A stretch of 64,000 nucleotides of DNA from Anaerostipes butyraticus (GCF_016586355.1 NZ_BLYI01000031.1:62001-126000), one strand, 5' to 3'; positions 44,427 to 53,589 are shown, numbered from the stretch's first letter. Numbers and translations are program-made. The notes: generated by a model from the letters alone, not told the origin.

Positions 44427-46553
44427 TTACGATTCCTGTCCGCCTTTTTTGCGCATCATTGTTTCATAATAAGTTCCCAGACTGTTTTCCAGATGAATTT
44501 CGACAGTGCGCCGGTCTTTCCGCTTTAATGCAGCTAAAATCTGTTCCTTTTCTGCCAGGGCGCCGCTGATCTCACTCATAACTTCACGGTACACTCTGAT
44601 TTTTGCCTTTGGAATCAGCATAACGATAGCCCCCTGGATTTCTTCTAATTCTTCTTCCACTTCTTCTCTTAACGGCTCTGGCAATACAATATAACCGAAT
44701 CGGCAGTGCTGCACGCCGCGTGTCTCACAATGGAGAAACAGTACATTCATGCTTGGGATATATGTATTGGAAATCTCTTCTCTCTTCATCAAGTCCCGGG
44801 TGATCGTTTCTGCATTTTCCTCATTCCGGGCAAACAGACTGCCCGCACACTGAATCAGCATTTTTTTGGATGGTATGTCTGCTTCAGAGGCGATTTTAAT
44901 ATTGTCAAGCACCTGAAGTATTTCTTTTCCCAGTTCAACCATATATTCGATGCCGCTCCGGCTGATCCGCCGTATGCGGTGTTCTGTCTTTGACGGATGT
45001 TCTGTATCCGCTGTACGGTTTTTCTCCAGTTCCGCAAGTTTATTGCGGATCATAATCTTATCCGGTCCCATCAGGACAGACCCTACGCACAGATTTGGAA
45101 ATGGAAGATCCAGCTCTGCAGTGGAAATGATAAGATCGATGCCTTCTTCTTTTAAAGCATCAATATCCAGCTCTGCTGTAGAAAGTACCTTCCGGACACG
45201 GATTTCCGGAAATTCTTTCTGAATCTGCACTGACAGCATATGAGACGTTCCGATTCCATATGGACAGGCAATGCAGATAGAATATTTTTCACTGTCTGAC
45301 ACCTTTTTTTCCACCGCTGCACAGAAATACATGGCAATAAATCCCAGTTCACCGTTCGGGATTTCTTCCACATCCAGCTCCCGTTTCAAAAAACCGCAGG
45401 CGGCTTTGGTCGCCTCATAGATATTTTCATAAGATTCTCTCAGCATATCCAGATGTCCGTTTTCTGAAAACACCCCCATTTTGATTCGATTGATCGCAGG
45501 CCTCATATGATTGCACAGTCCATCGATCAAAACAGGATCATCCAGAAAATCCGTATCCAGGAGCTGTTCCATGTTAATAACGATTTTAATTACAATCTGC
45601 CGGATCTTAAAGCTCTCTTCTTCGTATTTGCTTTCATTTTTATTCTTCCAGATCTTTTCGCTCAGAAGCTGTATGGCAATACAGTAAATTTCTCCTTCAG
45701 AGATTGGAAATCCTACTATCTGCCCAATTTTGCTGCCGATCCAGTTGGATACCTGACATTCCGGAAGATGCATGATAGACATCAGATCTTTCTCTTTTCC
45801 ACTGATCGAATGTCCGGTTTTCAGCCGATTGATCGTAAGAAGCAGATATAAAATAAAATGCAGCCGGGAATGCTCCGTATACTGAATGTTCAGAACCCTC
45901 TGCGTCTCACTTACGATAACGATAAGCTGTTCCAGCACTTCCTGCGGAAGCTGCTGAAAGTATTGTCCTGAAGGAAGCTTATTTTCTTTTTTAAAAAGAT
46001 ATTGAAGATTCTTCTCTTTCAGCTGTTTTTGAAATAAAACAGATGCAGCCTGCCGGTAATCTTCTTCTTTTCCTTCCCAGCTGATGCCGAGCCCCGGTCT
46101 GCGGATCAGCGAAAGATTGTAGTGTTCCATCCATTGATCGACTTCATCCAGATCACTTGCCAGAGTTCCGTCAGAGACATGAAACAAGGACGTAAAATAA
46201 AAATATTTTAAGGGTTCTTCATCCGTAAAAAGTTCAGCCAGAATTCTGTCCTGGCGTTCTTCTTTTGTAAAAGCATTTTTTCGATGATCCATCTGTACCA
46301 GTTCCTGCAGAAACTTTCGTGTTTCCTGATCTTCATCTACATATAATCCGACTCTGGGCTTTTTTACAAGGCGGAAATCATTTTCCTCAAACCATTCATT
46401 GATCTTTGGCAGTTCCCGCAGAATGGTTCTGGAACTTAATTTTAATTTTTCGGATATGGTTTGTACGGTAATCGGATGATCGGATGTAAACTGTGACAGT
46501 ATTTTTATAATTTCTTTTTGCCGCTTGGACAATCCGGAGTTTTTTGACGTCAT
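44427..46553 (-). CDS. PRD-domain transcriptional regulator, MtlR/BglG type
   Basis: This 708-aa protein has N-terminal HTH domains (SKRQKEIIKILSQ and TVQTISEKLKLSSRTILREL), two PTS regulation domains with histidines (about 190-400), an EIIB-like domain with CPYGIGTSHML (about 415-500) and a C-terminal EIIA-like domain with FLHCETRGVQHCRFGYIVL. This is the layout of MtlR/ManR activators, which respond to PTS phosphorylation. No PTS transporter or sugar gene is nearby, so the target operon is unknown. Confidence 0.9.
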   Translation of the reverse strand: MTSKNSGLSKRQKEIIKILSQFTSDHPITVQTISEKLKLSSRTILRELPKINEWFEENDFRLVKKPRVGLYVDEDQETRKFLQELVQMDHRKNAFTKEERQDRILAELFTDEEPLKYFYFTSLFHVSDGTLASDLDEVDQWMEHYNLSLIRRPGLGISWEGKEEDYRQAASVLFQKQLKEKNLQYLFKKENKLPSGQYFQQLPQEVLEQLIVIVSETQRVLNIQYTEHSRLHFILYLLLTINRLKTGHSISGKEKDLMSIMHLPECQVSNWIGSKIGQIVGFPISEGEIYCIAIQLLSEKIWKNKNESKYEEESFKIRQIVIKIVINMEQLLDTDFLDDPVLIDGLCNHMRPAINRIKMGVFSENGHLDMLRESYENIYEATKAACGFLKRELDVEEIPNGELGFIAMYFCAAVEKKVSDSEKYSICIACPYGIGTSHMLSVQIQKEFPEIRVRKVLSTAELDIDALKEEGIDLIISTAELDLPFPNLCVGSVLMGPDKIMIRNKLAELEKNRTADTEHPSKTEHRIRRISRSGIEYMVELGKEILQVLDNIKIASEADIPSKKMLIQCAGSLFARNEENAETITRDLMKREEISNTYIPSMNVLFLHCETRGVQHCRFGYIVLPEPLREEVEEELEEIQGAIVMLIPKAKIRVYREVMSEISGALAEKEQILAALKRKDRRTVEIHLENSLGTYYETMMRKKGGQES

Positions 46554-46575
46554 TTCATCATTCCTTTCTATTCAT

Positions 46576-46604
46576 ATTATATGATTATATTTTTATCAGC
46601 ACAA
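46576..46604 (-). promoter_or_regulatory. Promoter of the PRD regulator gene
   Basis: On the minus strand TTGTGC (46599-46604) and TATAAT (46576-46581) have a 17-base spacer. Confidence 0.6.
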
Positions 46605-46670
46605 GAAAATTTTCGCCAAAACCTTATAATGGGAAGTGTTTTCATTTCATAGAAAAGCAATTTCTTATAA

Positions 46671-46701
46671 AACGAAAAAAGAACCGGTAAAATACCGGTT
46701 C
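46671..46701 (-). terminator. Terminator after the VTT-domain gene
   Basis: GAACCGGTA (46681-46689) pairs with TACCGGTTC (46693-46701), and the minus strand continues with TTTTTTCG. Confidence 0.92.
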
Positions 46702-46741
46702 CAGAGGAATATATTTCAGATACCATACAAATGATTATCCG

Positions 46742-47311
46742 TCAGCCGATCAGTCCAACAGCACTGTAAAAGATAAGGGATGCAGGACGTCCGATGAGCA
46801 GGATCAGCGCAAATTTTGTTGTTTTCATTTCCGTCAGTCCTGCCAGCATACACAGTACATCATCCGGGAATCCCGGAAGAATGATTGCAGCAGCAAACAT
46901 CAGATCAAATTTTCTGCCGCTGTTGATCTTGGACATATATTTGTCGTAAACGTCCGCTGCAACCAGACGTTTTACAAAATTCTGTCCGTATCTTCTGGCA
47001 AGATAGAAATTAATAAAAGAACCTATGATAATTCCGATGTAACTGTACAGGAAAGACCAGAATGGGCCAAACATAAAAACACCGGCCAGGCAGGTCACCC
47101 CTCCCGGGATCAGCGGGAAAACCACCTGTGTGATCTGAAGAAGAATAAAGATCAATGGCGCCAGTATCCCTGCCGTCCCGATCAGAAGCTGCAGTTCCTG
47201 TTTATTTGTAAAAAGACCTGCCCCCATTCCGTAAATGACAAATACAGCCATTGCCGCAAGAAAAAGGACTGTTGTTCCATTGGTTACATATTTCATTGCT
47301 TTGCTGTTCAT
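46742..47311 (-). CDS. VTT-domain (SNARE-associated/TVP38-like) membrane protein
   Basis: This 189-aa polytopic protein of the DedA/TVP38 superfamily has five to six membrane segments. The VTT core shows FPLIPGGVTCLAGVFMFGPFWSFLYSYIG and the re-entrant PGFPDDVLCMLAGLTEM, with FYLARRYGQ between them. Relatives have been implicated in lipid carrier recycling or membrane homeostasis; the specific role here is unknown. ATG 47311 is chosen because AAGGATGG precedes it and a TATAAT lies 37 bases upstream at 47348-47353, inside the longer frame. Confidence 0.85.
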   Translation of the reverse strand: MNSKAMKYVTNGTTVLFLAAMAVFVIYGMGAGLFTNKQELQLLIGTAGILAPLIFILLQITQVVFPLIPGGVTCLAGVFMFGPFWSFLYSYIGIIIGSFINFYLARRYGQNFVKRLVAADVYDKYMSKINSGRKFDLMFAAAIILPGFPDDVLCMLAGLTEMKTTKFALILLIGRPASLIFYSAVGLIG

Positions 47312-47413
47312 CCTACCACCATCCTTTGTATCATATCTTTTGATTCTATTATACATGCTGTTTATGACATCCGCCATAAGACTCCCTTACAAAATTCTTA
47401 CAGTTTCGTAAGA

Positions 47414-49525
47414 TTACAGTTTAATTTTTGACAGTGCTTCCGCAAATGCATTGTTGATCGGTGCTTCCGCTTCTTTCTGCTGTTTTTTCAGATAACGGCT
47501 GACTTCTTTTTTGCTCATGGCTTTCCCTTCTTTTGCTTTTCTTGCCTTAAATGCGGAGAGTTTTTCTTTATGGCCGCAGGAGCAGATAAATTTCTGATTT
47601 TCTCCTTCACCGACCAGTTCCATTTTCTTATGGCATACCGGGCAGCGGGCGTTGGTAAGTCGTGCAATTGTTTTTTTGTATCCGCAGTTTCTGTCCTGAC
47701 AAACCAGCAGTCTGCCATGTTTCCCATTAACAGACAGCAGGAATTTTCCACACTGCGGGCATTTCTGCCGGGTCATATTATCATGATGGAAGGTTCCATC
47801 TGCTGACTTGATATCCTGAATCAGAGCCTGGGTATAGTTTTGGATTTCTTTCATAAATTTCTGATCATTTTGTGTCCCATTGGCAATAGCCGTCAGCTTT
47901 CTTTCCCAGTCGGCTGTCAGTTCCGCTTTTTTCAGATCAGAAGGAACCAGATCCAGAAGCTGTTTTCCCTTGGATGTGATCTTAATTTCATTTCCGTCTT
48001 TTTCCAGAAGATAGCTTCGGAACAGTTTGTCGATAATATCTGCTCTGGTTGCCACGGTTCCCAGACCTTTTTTATCCATCTGATCGATCAGCGTACCTTC
48101 TGTATATCGTCCCGGCGCTTTTGTTTTTCCCTCTGTCATAACCGGAGCATCGCACACATACTGTTTTCCTTCCTCCGGAAGATCCGGAAGATTTGTCATC
48201 ATATTTTCTTCCTGTTCCTGATCTTCACAGGCATCCTTCCATCCGGCTTTCTTTTGAAGAACTGCCTTTGCCTGAAGCTGTTCTCCTGAAATTTCTCCCC
48301 GAATGCGGATCTGTTCGGAAACAGAAGGTTCCATTAAGACCGCAAAGAAACGGCGGACTACCATATCATAGATTTTGCGCTCATCAGCAGACAGTTCCAT
48401 CAGCCGGACAGACTGTTCTGTCGGAATGATCGCATGATGATCTGAAACCTTTTTATCATTCACAAACCGCCGGTTTCCTTTGATCTCTTTTCGCAGAAGA
48501 AGTGCTGCTGTCTTTTTGTATGGGCCGGCCGCGGATGCTTTGATTCTGTCTTTTAATGTGTCTGTCATATCACTGGTCAGATATCTGGAATCTGTTCTTG
48601 GATAAGTTAGGATTTTATGGTGTTCATACAGACTTTGCATAAGATTTAAGGTCTGTTTTGGAGAAAACCCATATCGCTTGCTTGCTTCTTTTTGCAGAGC
48701 TGTCAGATCATACAATTCCGGAGCATATGTTTTCTTTTCTTTCCTCTCTACCTTCTTTACAGTTATCTTCTGTGCTTTTAATTTCTTTCCAATGTTCTGT
48801 GCCAGTTCCTTTTTGAAAATCCTCTGATTTCCATTCTTTCCTTCCCAGACAAAAGTCATTCCCAAAGCCGAAACTTTCCATCCGTAGTAAGTTTCCGGCT
48901 GAAATTTTCGGATCTCTTCTTCTCTCTGGGCAATCATGGCAAGAGTCGGCGTCTGCACTCTTCCGCAGGACAGCTGCGCATTATATTTGCAGGTGAGAGC
49001 TCTGGTGGCATTGATTCCCACCAGCCAGTCTGCTTCTGCCCTGGAGCGGGCAGCACGAAAAAGATTTTCATATTCTTTTCCTTTTTTCAAATGGGCAAAG
49101 CCGTCTTTGATGGCCTTATCTGTTACAGAGGAAATCCAGAGACGGAAAAGAGGCTTTTTATTTCCGGACATCTGCAGGATCCATCGTGCCACCAGTTCTC
49201 CTTCCCGTCCGGCATCTGTAGCGATGATGATACTGGAAATATCATTGCGGTGGATCAGCTTTTTTACTGCCTGAAACTGCCCGGATGTCTTGCGCAGAAC
49301 CGTCAGTTTCCATTGTTTCGGCATCATCGGCAGAGTATCCATATCCCATGTTTTGTATTCTTTGCCATATTGTTCCGGATCAGCAAGAGACACCAGATGC
49401 CCCAAAGCCCATGTCACGACATAATCCTTTCCTTCTATATAATTTTTTGTTTTATTGTGACAGCCTAAAACCCGTGCAATATCTCTTGCAACGGAAGGCT
49501 TTTCTGCTAAAACCAGCTGTTTCAT
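47414..49525 (-). CDS. topB: DNA topoisomerase III
   Basis: This 703-aa type IA topoisomerase has a Toprim domain (LVLAEKPSVARDIARVLG at the start, then ATDAGREGEL) and the catalytic Tyr 308 in ILTYPRTDSRYL. The C-terminus carries two Cys4 zinc ribbons (CPQCGKFL with CQDRNCGY, then CPVCHKKM with CSCG). AAGGAA precedes the ATG. In clostridia topB copies occur both as chromosomal and as plasmid/ICE genes; no conjugation genes are here, so it is taken as chromosomal. Confidence 0.94.
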   Translation of the reverse strand: MKQLVLAEKPSVARDIARVLGCHNKTKNYIEGKDYVVTWALGHLVSLADPEQYGKEYKTWDMDTLPMMPKQWKLTVLRKTSGQFQAVKKLIHRNDISSIIIATDAGREGELVARWILQMSGNKKPLFRLWISSVTDKAIKDGFAHLKKGKEYENLFRAARSRAEADWLVGINATRALTCKYNAQLSCGRVQTPTLAMIAQREEEIRKFQPETYYGWKVSALGMTFVWEGKNGNQRIFKKELAQNIGKKLKAQKITVKKVERKEKKTYAPELYDLTALQKEASKRYGFSPKQTLNLMQSLYEHHKILTYPRTDSRYLTSDMTDTLKDRIKASAAGPYKKTAALLLRKEIKGNRRFVNDKKVSDHHAIIPTEQSVRLMELSADERKIYDMVVRRFFAVLMEPSVSEQIRIRGEISGEQLQAKAVLQKKAGWKDACEDQEQEENMMTNLPDLPEEGKQYVCDAPVMTEGKTKAPGRYTEGTLIDQMDKKGLGTVATRADIIDKLFRSYLLEKDGNEIKITSKGKQLLDLVPSDLKKAELTADWERKLTAIANGTQNDQKFMKEIQNYTQALIQDIKSADGTFHHDNMTRQKCPQCGKFLLSVNGKHGRLLVCQDRNCGYKKTIARLTNARCPVCHKKMELVGEGENQKFICSCGHKEKLSAFKARKAKEGKAMSKKEVSRYLKKQQKEAEAPINNAFAEALSKIKL

Positions 49526-49543
49526 AAATCTGTTCCTTCCTGT

Positions 49544-49571
49544 TTGATTCTTTCTTCTCCTATACTATAAT
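49544..49571 (+). promoter_or_regulatory. Promoter of yfcE
   Basis: TTGATT (49544-49549) and TATAAT (49566-49571) are 16 bases apart, about 40 bases before the ATG. Confidence 0.6.
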
Positions 49572-49610
49572 GGAAATATCAAAAATAATCTACGAAAGAA
49601 GGGAATTTTT

Positions 49611-50156
49611 ATGAAATTAATGATAGCCTCCGATCTTCATGGCTCAGCTTATTACTGCCGACAGATGTTTGACGCTGTAAAAAAAGAGCAGCCGGAAAAG
49701 CTCCTGCTGCTGGGGGATCTGCTGTACCATGGTCCAAGGAACGACCTTCCAGAAGAATATGATCCGAAAAGTGTAATTTCCATGCTCAATCAGCATAAAG
49801 ACAAAATTTTATGCGTTCGCGGCAACTGTGATGCCGAAGTTGATCAAATGGTGCTGGATTTTCCAATCCAGAGTGACTCCTGTATTCTGTATCTGGAAGG
49901 ACAGATGATCTTTGCGTCTCATGGGCATATTGATTCCGAAGAACATCCGCCAAAACTTCAGAAAGGCGATATCCTGTTAAATGGTCATACCCATATTCCG
50001 GCATGGAAAGAGCATGACGATTTTCTTTATTTAAATCCGGGATCGGTCTCCATTCCAAAAGAAAATTCTCCTCACAGCTATATGATCATAGAAGATCAGA
50101 CAATTTACTGGAAAGAGATGCATGGTCAGATTTATCATACGTTAAATCTGGCATAA
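49611..50156 (+). CDS. yfcE: YfcE/MJ0936-family metallophosphodiesterase
   Basis: This 181-aa calcineurin-like enzyme has all metal motifs in order: DLHGS near the start, LGDLLYHGPRN, VRGNCDAEVD, SHGH and NGHTHIP, then LNPGSVSIPK. Homologues hydrolyse artificial phosphodiesters and the physiological substrate is unclear. AGAAGGGA precedes the ATG. It converges on the membrane protein gene at 50172. Confidence 0.92.
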   Translation: MKLMIASDLHGSAYYCRQMFDAVKKEQPEKLLLLGDLLYHGPRNDLPEEYDPKSVISMLNQHKDKILCVRGNCDAEVDQMVLDFPIQSDSCILYLEGQMIFASHGHIDSEEHPPKLQKGDILLNGHTHIPAWKEHDDFLYLNPGSVSIPKENSPHSYMIIEDQTIYWKEMHGQIYHTLNLA

Positions 50157-50171
50157 AGAACACAGCGTTTC

Positions 50172-50834
50172 TCATTCAGAAAGAAAAACGGCTTCGATTC
50201 CTTTGGTTACTTTATTGGTCTGTTTGGTAACCTGCCCGACAAAAAGGGCTGCCGCAATGGTTCCTTCTCTGATACCGTCCAGAGTTTTAAGAAATACCAG
50301 GGACAAAACGATGGCAATGCATACCAGAGTCACATCAAAGATCACCTTCATATTTCCAAACCGGATCGGAGCCTTTTTGCAGATGGCAAGAACAATGCCT
50401 TCCCCTGCTGTCGTCACAAGATTTGCCATAACTTCCACACTGACACCCAGAGCGATCAGAACAATGCCGATTATACACAAAAGCCATTGTTGGAAATAAT
50501 TTGAAACATCAATCGGTGCGATCACATATTCCGCCACGTCAATCATAGTTCCAAATACGATGGCCGCAGGAATCTGCAGAAGCTGAAACCATTCATAGTC
50601 TCTGCGCAGAATTCCAATCTGAATCAGTACAAACATGATATTCATAATGATCGTGGTCGTCCCTACAGACAGCCTGGAAATTACAGATGTAACATAAGGA
50701 ACACTGGAAATCGGCGATGTTCCGAGAGCTGCTTTGATGGAAAAAGCCACGCCGAATGCCATGATGCTGAGGCCAAGGCACAGAAAAAGGAAACGGCGGA
50801 TCGGATAATCTATTTTTCTCTTATTCTGGCTCAT
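50172..50834 (-). CDS. YczE/YyaS/YitT-family membrane protein
   Basis: This 220-aa protein has five to six membrane segments and the YczE-type opening RRFLFLCLGLSIMAFGVAFSIKAALGTSP. Later segments include TTAGEGIVLAICKKAPIRFGNMKVIFD, another family hallmark. Function is unknown. Its start overlaps the end of the MarR gene by four bases, so the regulator and the membrane protein are one unit; transport of a compound sensed by MarR is a reasonable guess only. Confidence 0.85.
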   Translation of the reverse strand: MSQNKRKIDYPIRRFLFLCLGLSIMAFGVAFSIKAALGTSPISSVPYVTSVISRLSVGTTTIIMNIMFVLIQIGILRRDYEWFQLLQIPAAIVFGTMIDVAEYVIAPIDVSNYFQQWLLCIIGIVLIALGVSVEVMANLVTTAGEGIVLAICKKAPIRFGNMKVIFDVTLVCIAIVLSLVFLKTLDGIREGTIAAALFVGQVTKQTNKVTKGIEAVFLSE

Positions 50835-51271
50835 TTTTCCACCTTCTTTCCTGCGGCCTGGGCCTGCATGGAATCACATAATTTCGTCAGCAGTTCTTTT
50901 AATTCCGCCACTTCTCCTTCTGACAGATCACTGGCAGCCGCTGCTTCTACGCCATGAAAAATACCGGTCAGCTGCCGGGCAGCTTCTTCTCCTTTTTGGG
51001 TCATGGAGACATATAACGACCTGCGGTTCCCTTCCTTCTGACGGCGGACGACAAGTCCGGCCTTTTCCATGCGCAGCAGAATACTTCCCACTGTCGCCTG
51101 TTCAATTTCACAATAGGAAGCGATGGTTTTCTGATCCGCTTCCTTATATTTCTGTAAAAATTCCAAAATCTTCGGCTGTCCGGACGTCAGACCGATCTTT
51201 CCGATCTCTGCCTGGATCTGCCGGTAAAACATTGCATGAGTCTTCATTAAAAGATAATGTAAACTTTCCAT
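50831..51271 (-). CDS. MarR-family transcriptional regulator
   Basis: This 146-aa protein has the winged-helix MarR fold: GLTSGQPKILEFLQKYKEADQKTIASYCEIEQATVGSILLRMEKAGLVVRRQ, with the wing at NRRSLYVSMT. ATG 51271 is preferred to an upstream frame because AAGGAG lies 9-10 bases before it. A perfect 14-base palindrome just upstream overlaps the promoter, supporting autorepression. Coupled to the YczE-like gene. Confidence 0.92.
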   Translation of the reverse strand: MESLHYLLMKTHAMFYRQIQAEIGKIGLTSGQPKILEFLQKYKEADQKTIASYCEIEQATVGSILLRMEKAGLVVRRQKEGNRRSLYVSMTQKGEEAARQLTGIFHGVEAAAASDLSEGEVAELKELLTKLCDSMQAQAAGKKVEK

Positions 51272-51290
51272 ATTTATAACACTCCTTATT

Positions 51291-51311
51291 ATAAGAATTC
51301 TTATTATAACA
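51291..51311 (-). promoter_or_regulatory. Promoter and palindromic operator of the MarR gene
   Basis: ATAAGAATTCTTAT (51291-51304) is a perfect palindrome. An extended -10 on the minus strand, TGTTATAAT (51303-51311), overlaps its edge, so a dimer on the palindrome would block transcription. Confidence 0.6.
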
Positions 51312-51353
51312 AAACTTATTGTATCTCTGGCTGAATGCAATGTCAAGAAGGCA

Positions 51354-51387
51354 GAAAAAATGCCGGCTGAATCGCCACAGCCGGCAT
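51354..51387 (-). terminator. Terminator of the sirtuin-macrodomain operon
   Basis: ATGCCGGCTG (51360-51369) pairs with CAGCCGGCAT (51378-51387), followed on the minus strand by six T (51354-51359). Confidence 0.92.
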
Positions 51388-51400
51388 AAGGTCTGAAATT

Positions 51401-51655
51401 TTATTCTTTGATCACATCGTCAATCGTATCAAAAGGAATTCCTTCATTTTCTCCATTATCTTTGTGCATATATAAGATGTCATCTTCTTCTGTGTATCTG
51501 GCAAATTCAATCTGCATAAAGGTTCCTTTTCTTTCTTTGCCATCCAGTGTCTTCACCCGGATATGATCATTCTGAGAAATAAATAAGACTTCTCTGCTGC
51601 CGTCCTGATCTTCTTTTTCCAGATGTACACCTGGAAGTACGCTGATAAATTCCAT
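51401..51655 (-). CDS. Unrecognised 84-aa protein downstream of the macrodomain gene
   Basis: I do not recognise this small acidic protein. The sequence is dominated by short alternating strands (VLFISQNDHIRVKTLDGKERKG, then EDDILYMHKDNG, then IPFDTIDDVIKE in pieces), suggesting a small beta barrel of the SH3/Sm kind. AAGGAG is 8 bases before the ATG. It lies 71 bases after the macrodomain gene and before a strong terminator, with no clear promoter of its own, so it is probably the third gene of the operon. Confidence 0.7.
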   Translation of the reverse strand: MEFISVLPGVHLEKEDQDGSREVLFISQNDHIRVKTLDGKERKGTFMQIEFARYTEEDDILYMHKDNGENEGIPFDTIDDVIKE

Positions 51656-51726
51656 ATCTTTTCTCCTTCTCTCGTGATGGATTTATTTTACTGCAAACAG
51701 AATCAGAATGCAATGCAGCAAATCTG

Positions 51727-52560
51727 TTATGACAGCAGAGCATGATAGTACTGTTCATCGATTTCCTTAAATACATTAAAAATAATCCGGTCAAAGTTTT
51801 CCGCATGCTGATCCAGAAAATCAGAAACCGTTTTTACCGCGATTTTTGCGGCCTCATCATTTGGAAAATGAAATTCTCCTGTGGAAATACAGCAAAAGGC
51901 CACAGAGCGGATGTTATGTTCCAGACAGCATTTCAGGACGCTTTCGTAACAGTTTTTCAGGTCATGTTCCAGTTTCCGGTTCAGGCGGTACCCTACGATC
52001 GGTCCTACCGTATGGATCACATATTCTGCCGGAAGATTATATCCTTTTGTCAGCATTGCCTGGCCGGTCGGTTCCTCGTAGCGCCGGCCAAAACGGACTC
52101 TCTTCTGATTCATACGGCAGTTACACTCTTCCCGCAGCTCGATTCCAGCCGCGCTGTGGATGGCGTTATCAATGCAGCGGTGGCATGGGATAAAGCATCC
52201 GAGCATCTGAGAATTGGCCGCGTTTACAATGGCGCCTGCCGCAAGTCTTGTAATGTCTCCTTTCCAGACAGAAATTTTATCTGCATGTGGATGGAAACTA
52301 TGGTATTCTTCCTGTATGGTCGGAATCTCAGATAAGGTTACGATACCCTTTTCCCTGGCCTCTTCTTCCAGAAATTCATCCTGGACTTTCAGGACTTCTT
52401 CCGGCATTTCCCCCGGCATCCGAATATTCATCAGAGATCGGAGCACCATCCGCTTGCTGTCATAATCGTCATCTACTTCCAGACTGCTGTACTGCACAGA
52501 ATCTTCTTTGAATACTTCCAGAAGATAATCCAGACGCTCTTCCTGATTTGAAAATTTCAT
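51727..52560 (-). CDS. Zinc-type macrodomain protein-ADP-ribose hydrolase
   Basis: This 277-aa protein has an N-terminal helical region (1-90) and a macrodomain. The ADP-ribose loop is VWKGDITRLAAGAIVNAANSQ (98-118), followed by the Zn-macro signature GCFIPCHRCIDNAIH, with Cys 122, Cys 126, His 127, Cys 129 and His 135, of which a subset should bind zinc. HTVGPIVGYR and SIAFCCISTGEF-like strands follow. Zn-containing macrodomains linked to class M sirtuins remove ADP-ribose from the sirtuin's target. ATG 52560 has AAGGAG 8 bases upstream; it follows the sirtuin gene by 18 bases. Confidence 0.9.
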   Translation of the reverse strand: MKFSNQEERLDYLLEVFKEDSVQYSSLEVDDDYDSKRMVLRSLMNIRMPGEMPEEVLKVQDEFLEEEAREKGIVTLSEIPTIQEEYHSFHPHADKISVWKGDITRLAAGAIVNAANSQMLGCFIPCHRCIDNAIHSAAGIELREECNCRMNQKRVRFGRRYEEPTGQAMLTKGYNLPAEYVIHTVGPIVGYRLNRKLEHDLKNCYESVLKCCLEHNIRSVAFCCISTGEFHFPNDEAAKIAVKTVSDFLDQHAENFDRIIFNVFKEIDEQYYHALLS

Positions 52561-52578
52561 CACTCTCACTCCTTCTTT

Positions 52579-53520
52579 TTACTGATCCAGCGCATGCAGC
52601 AGATCGTACACACTTTGTTTCATATCGGCGTTAATTCCAATGGCCCGGCTTCCGAGACTTTCCGGAACAACGGCTTCATTCAGATTCAGCCGGATCAGGG
52701 TCATATTTTTATTTTCCCGGGCAAGTTTCTCAAAAGGAAATCTTACGATCACCGGCGTATTAAACCCAATGCCCAGCTCCAGAAGAACTGTCTTACCGCT
52801 TTTGCACTGTTCCACAAAACTGCCGAACCGTTTTTCTGCCTCATGCCACTGTTCATCTTCCACAAAGGAATCATCACAACGCAGGTTCATTGCCATTGGG
52901 CCGCCGCATACCGGGCATTTCGGAACCATATGGGAAGGAATCAGACAGTCCTTCCTTGCGGCGTTCATCTGTTTCATCATTTCCACATCATCATACGTCC
53001 TTGGATGACAGCCTCTCATGCACTGGATCCGCCCGTAATCTCCCTGGGCGGCAAAAATATGCTCAGAACCGAAATCCGCTTTATAAAACTGATGGTCTGT
53101 ATTGGTGGTGAGAACGAAATATTCCTTATCTTTTACAATCTCCTTAAGCTGCCGGTAAAGAGGAAGAGCCGGCAAAGCGATACGGTTTACATATACATGT
53201 TTGGACCAGTATCCCCATCGGGCTTCTTCACTTGGAAACGGATAAAATCCCGCACTGTACATATCTGTCATTCCGTACTTATCAATGAATTCCGCGAAAT
53301 TTCTCTGAAATCGTTCGCCGCTGTAAGTTAATCCTGCTGCCGCTGAAAGACCTGCGCCGGCTCCGATGAAAATCTGATCTGCATGCTGAATGGCTTTGGC
53401 AGCAGACTGAATCTGCTCATCGTATGGAGTTTTCTGAAATATATAGTCACTGGCAGGAACTCTGCAGAGGAAATTCTGGAAAGTCACTTTTGGTTTTCTT
53501 GATTTCAATTTTTCAAACAT
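52579..53520 (-). CDS. Class M sirtuin-like (SirTM) protein ADP-ribosyltransferase candidate
   Basis: This 313-aa Sir2 fold protein has FIGAGAGLSAAAGL at 51-64 and TTNTDHQF at 138-145 for NAD binding. At the place of the catalytic His of deacylase sirtuins it has Gln 159 in AAQGDYG. Zinc cysteines are CMRGC (167, 171) and CPVC (202, 205). Gln in this position and linkage to a Zn-macrodomain are known marks of SirTM enzymes, which ADP-ribosylate a lipoylated GcvH-like protein in staphylococci and streptococci. Neither GcvH-L nor LplA2 is near here. Activity is inference. Confidence 0.88.
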   Translation of the reverse strand: MFEKLKSRKPKVTFQNFLCRVPASDYIFQKTPYDEQIQSAAKAIQHADQIFIGAGAGLSAAAGLTYSGERFQRNFAEFIDKYGMTDMYSAGFYPFPSEEARWGYWSKHVYVNRIALPALPLYRQLKEIVKDKEYFVLTTNTDHQFYKADFGSEHIFAAQGDYGRIQCMRGCHPRTYDDVEMMKQMNAARKDCLIPSHMVPKCPVCGGPMAMNLRCDDSFVEDEQWHEAEKRFGSFVEQCKSGKTVLLELGIGFNTPVIVRFPFEKLARENKNMTLIRLNLNEAVVPESLGSRAIGINADMKQSVYDLLHALDQ

Positions 53521-53589
53521 TCCCTTTGCACTCCTTTATGATCTTAACAAAAGATTTTGTTGTAACTCTTATAATTACTTCTTGTTTAT

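Noticed and set aside
47414-49525. topB as a marker of an integrated conjugative element
   Set aside because: No relaxase, coupling protein or type IV secretion genes are within the window.
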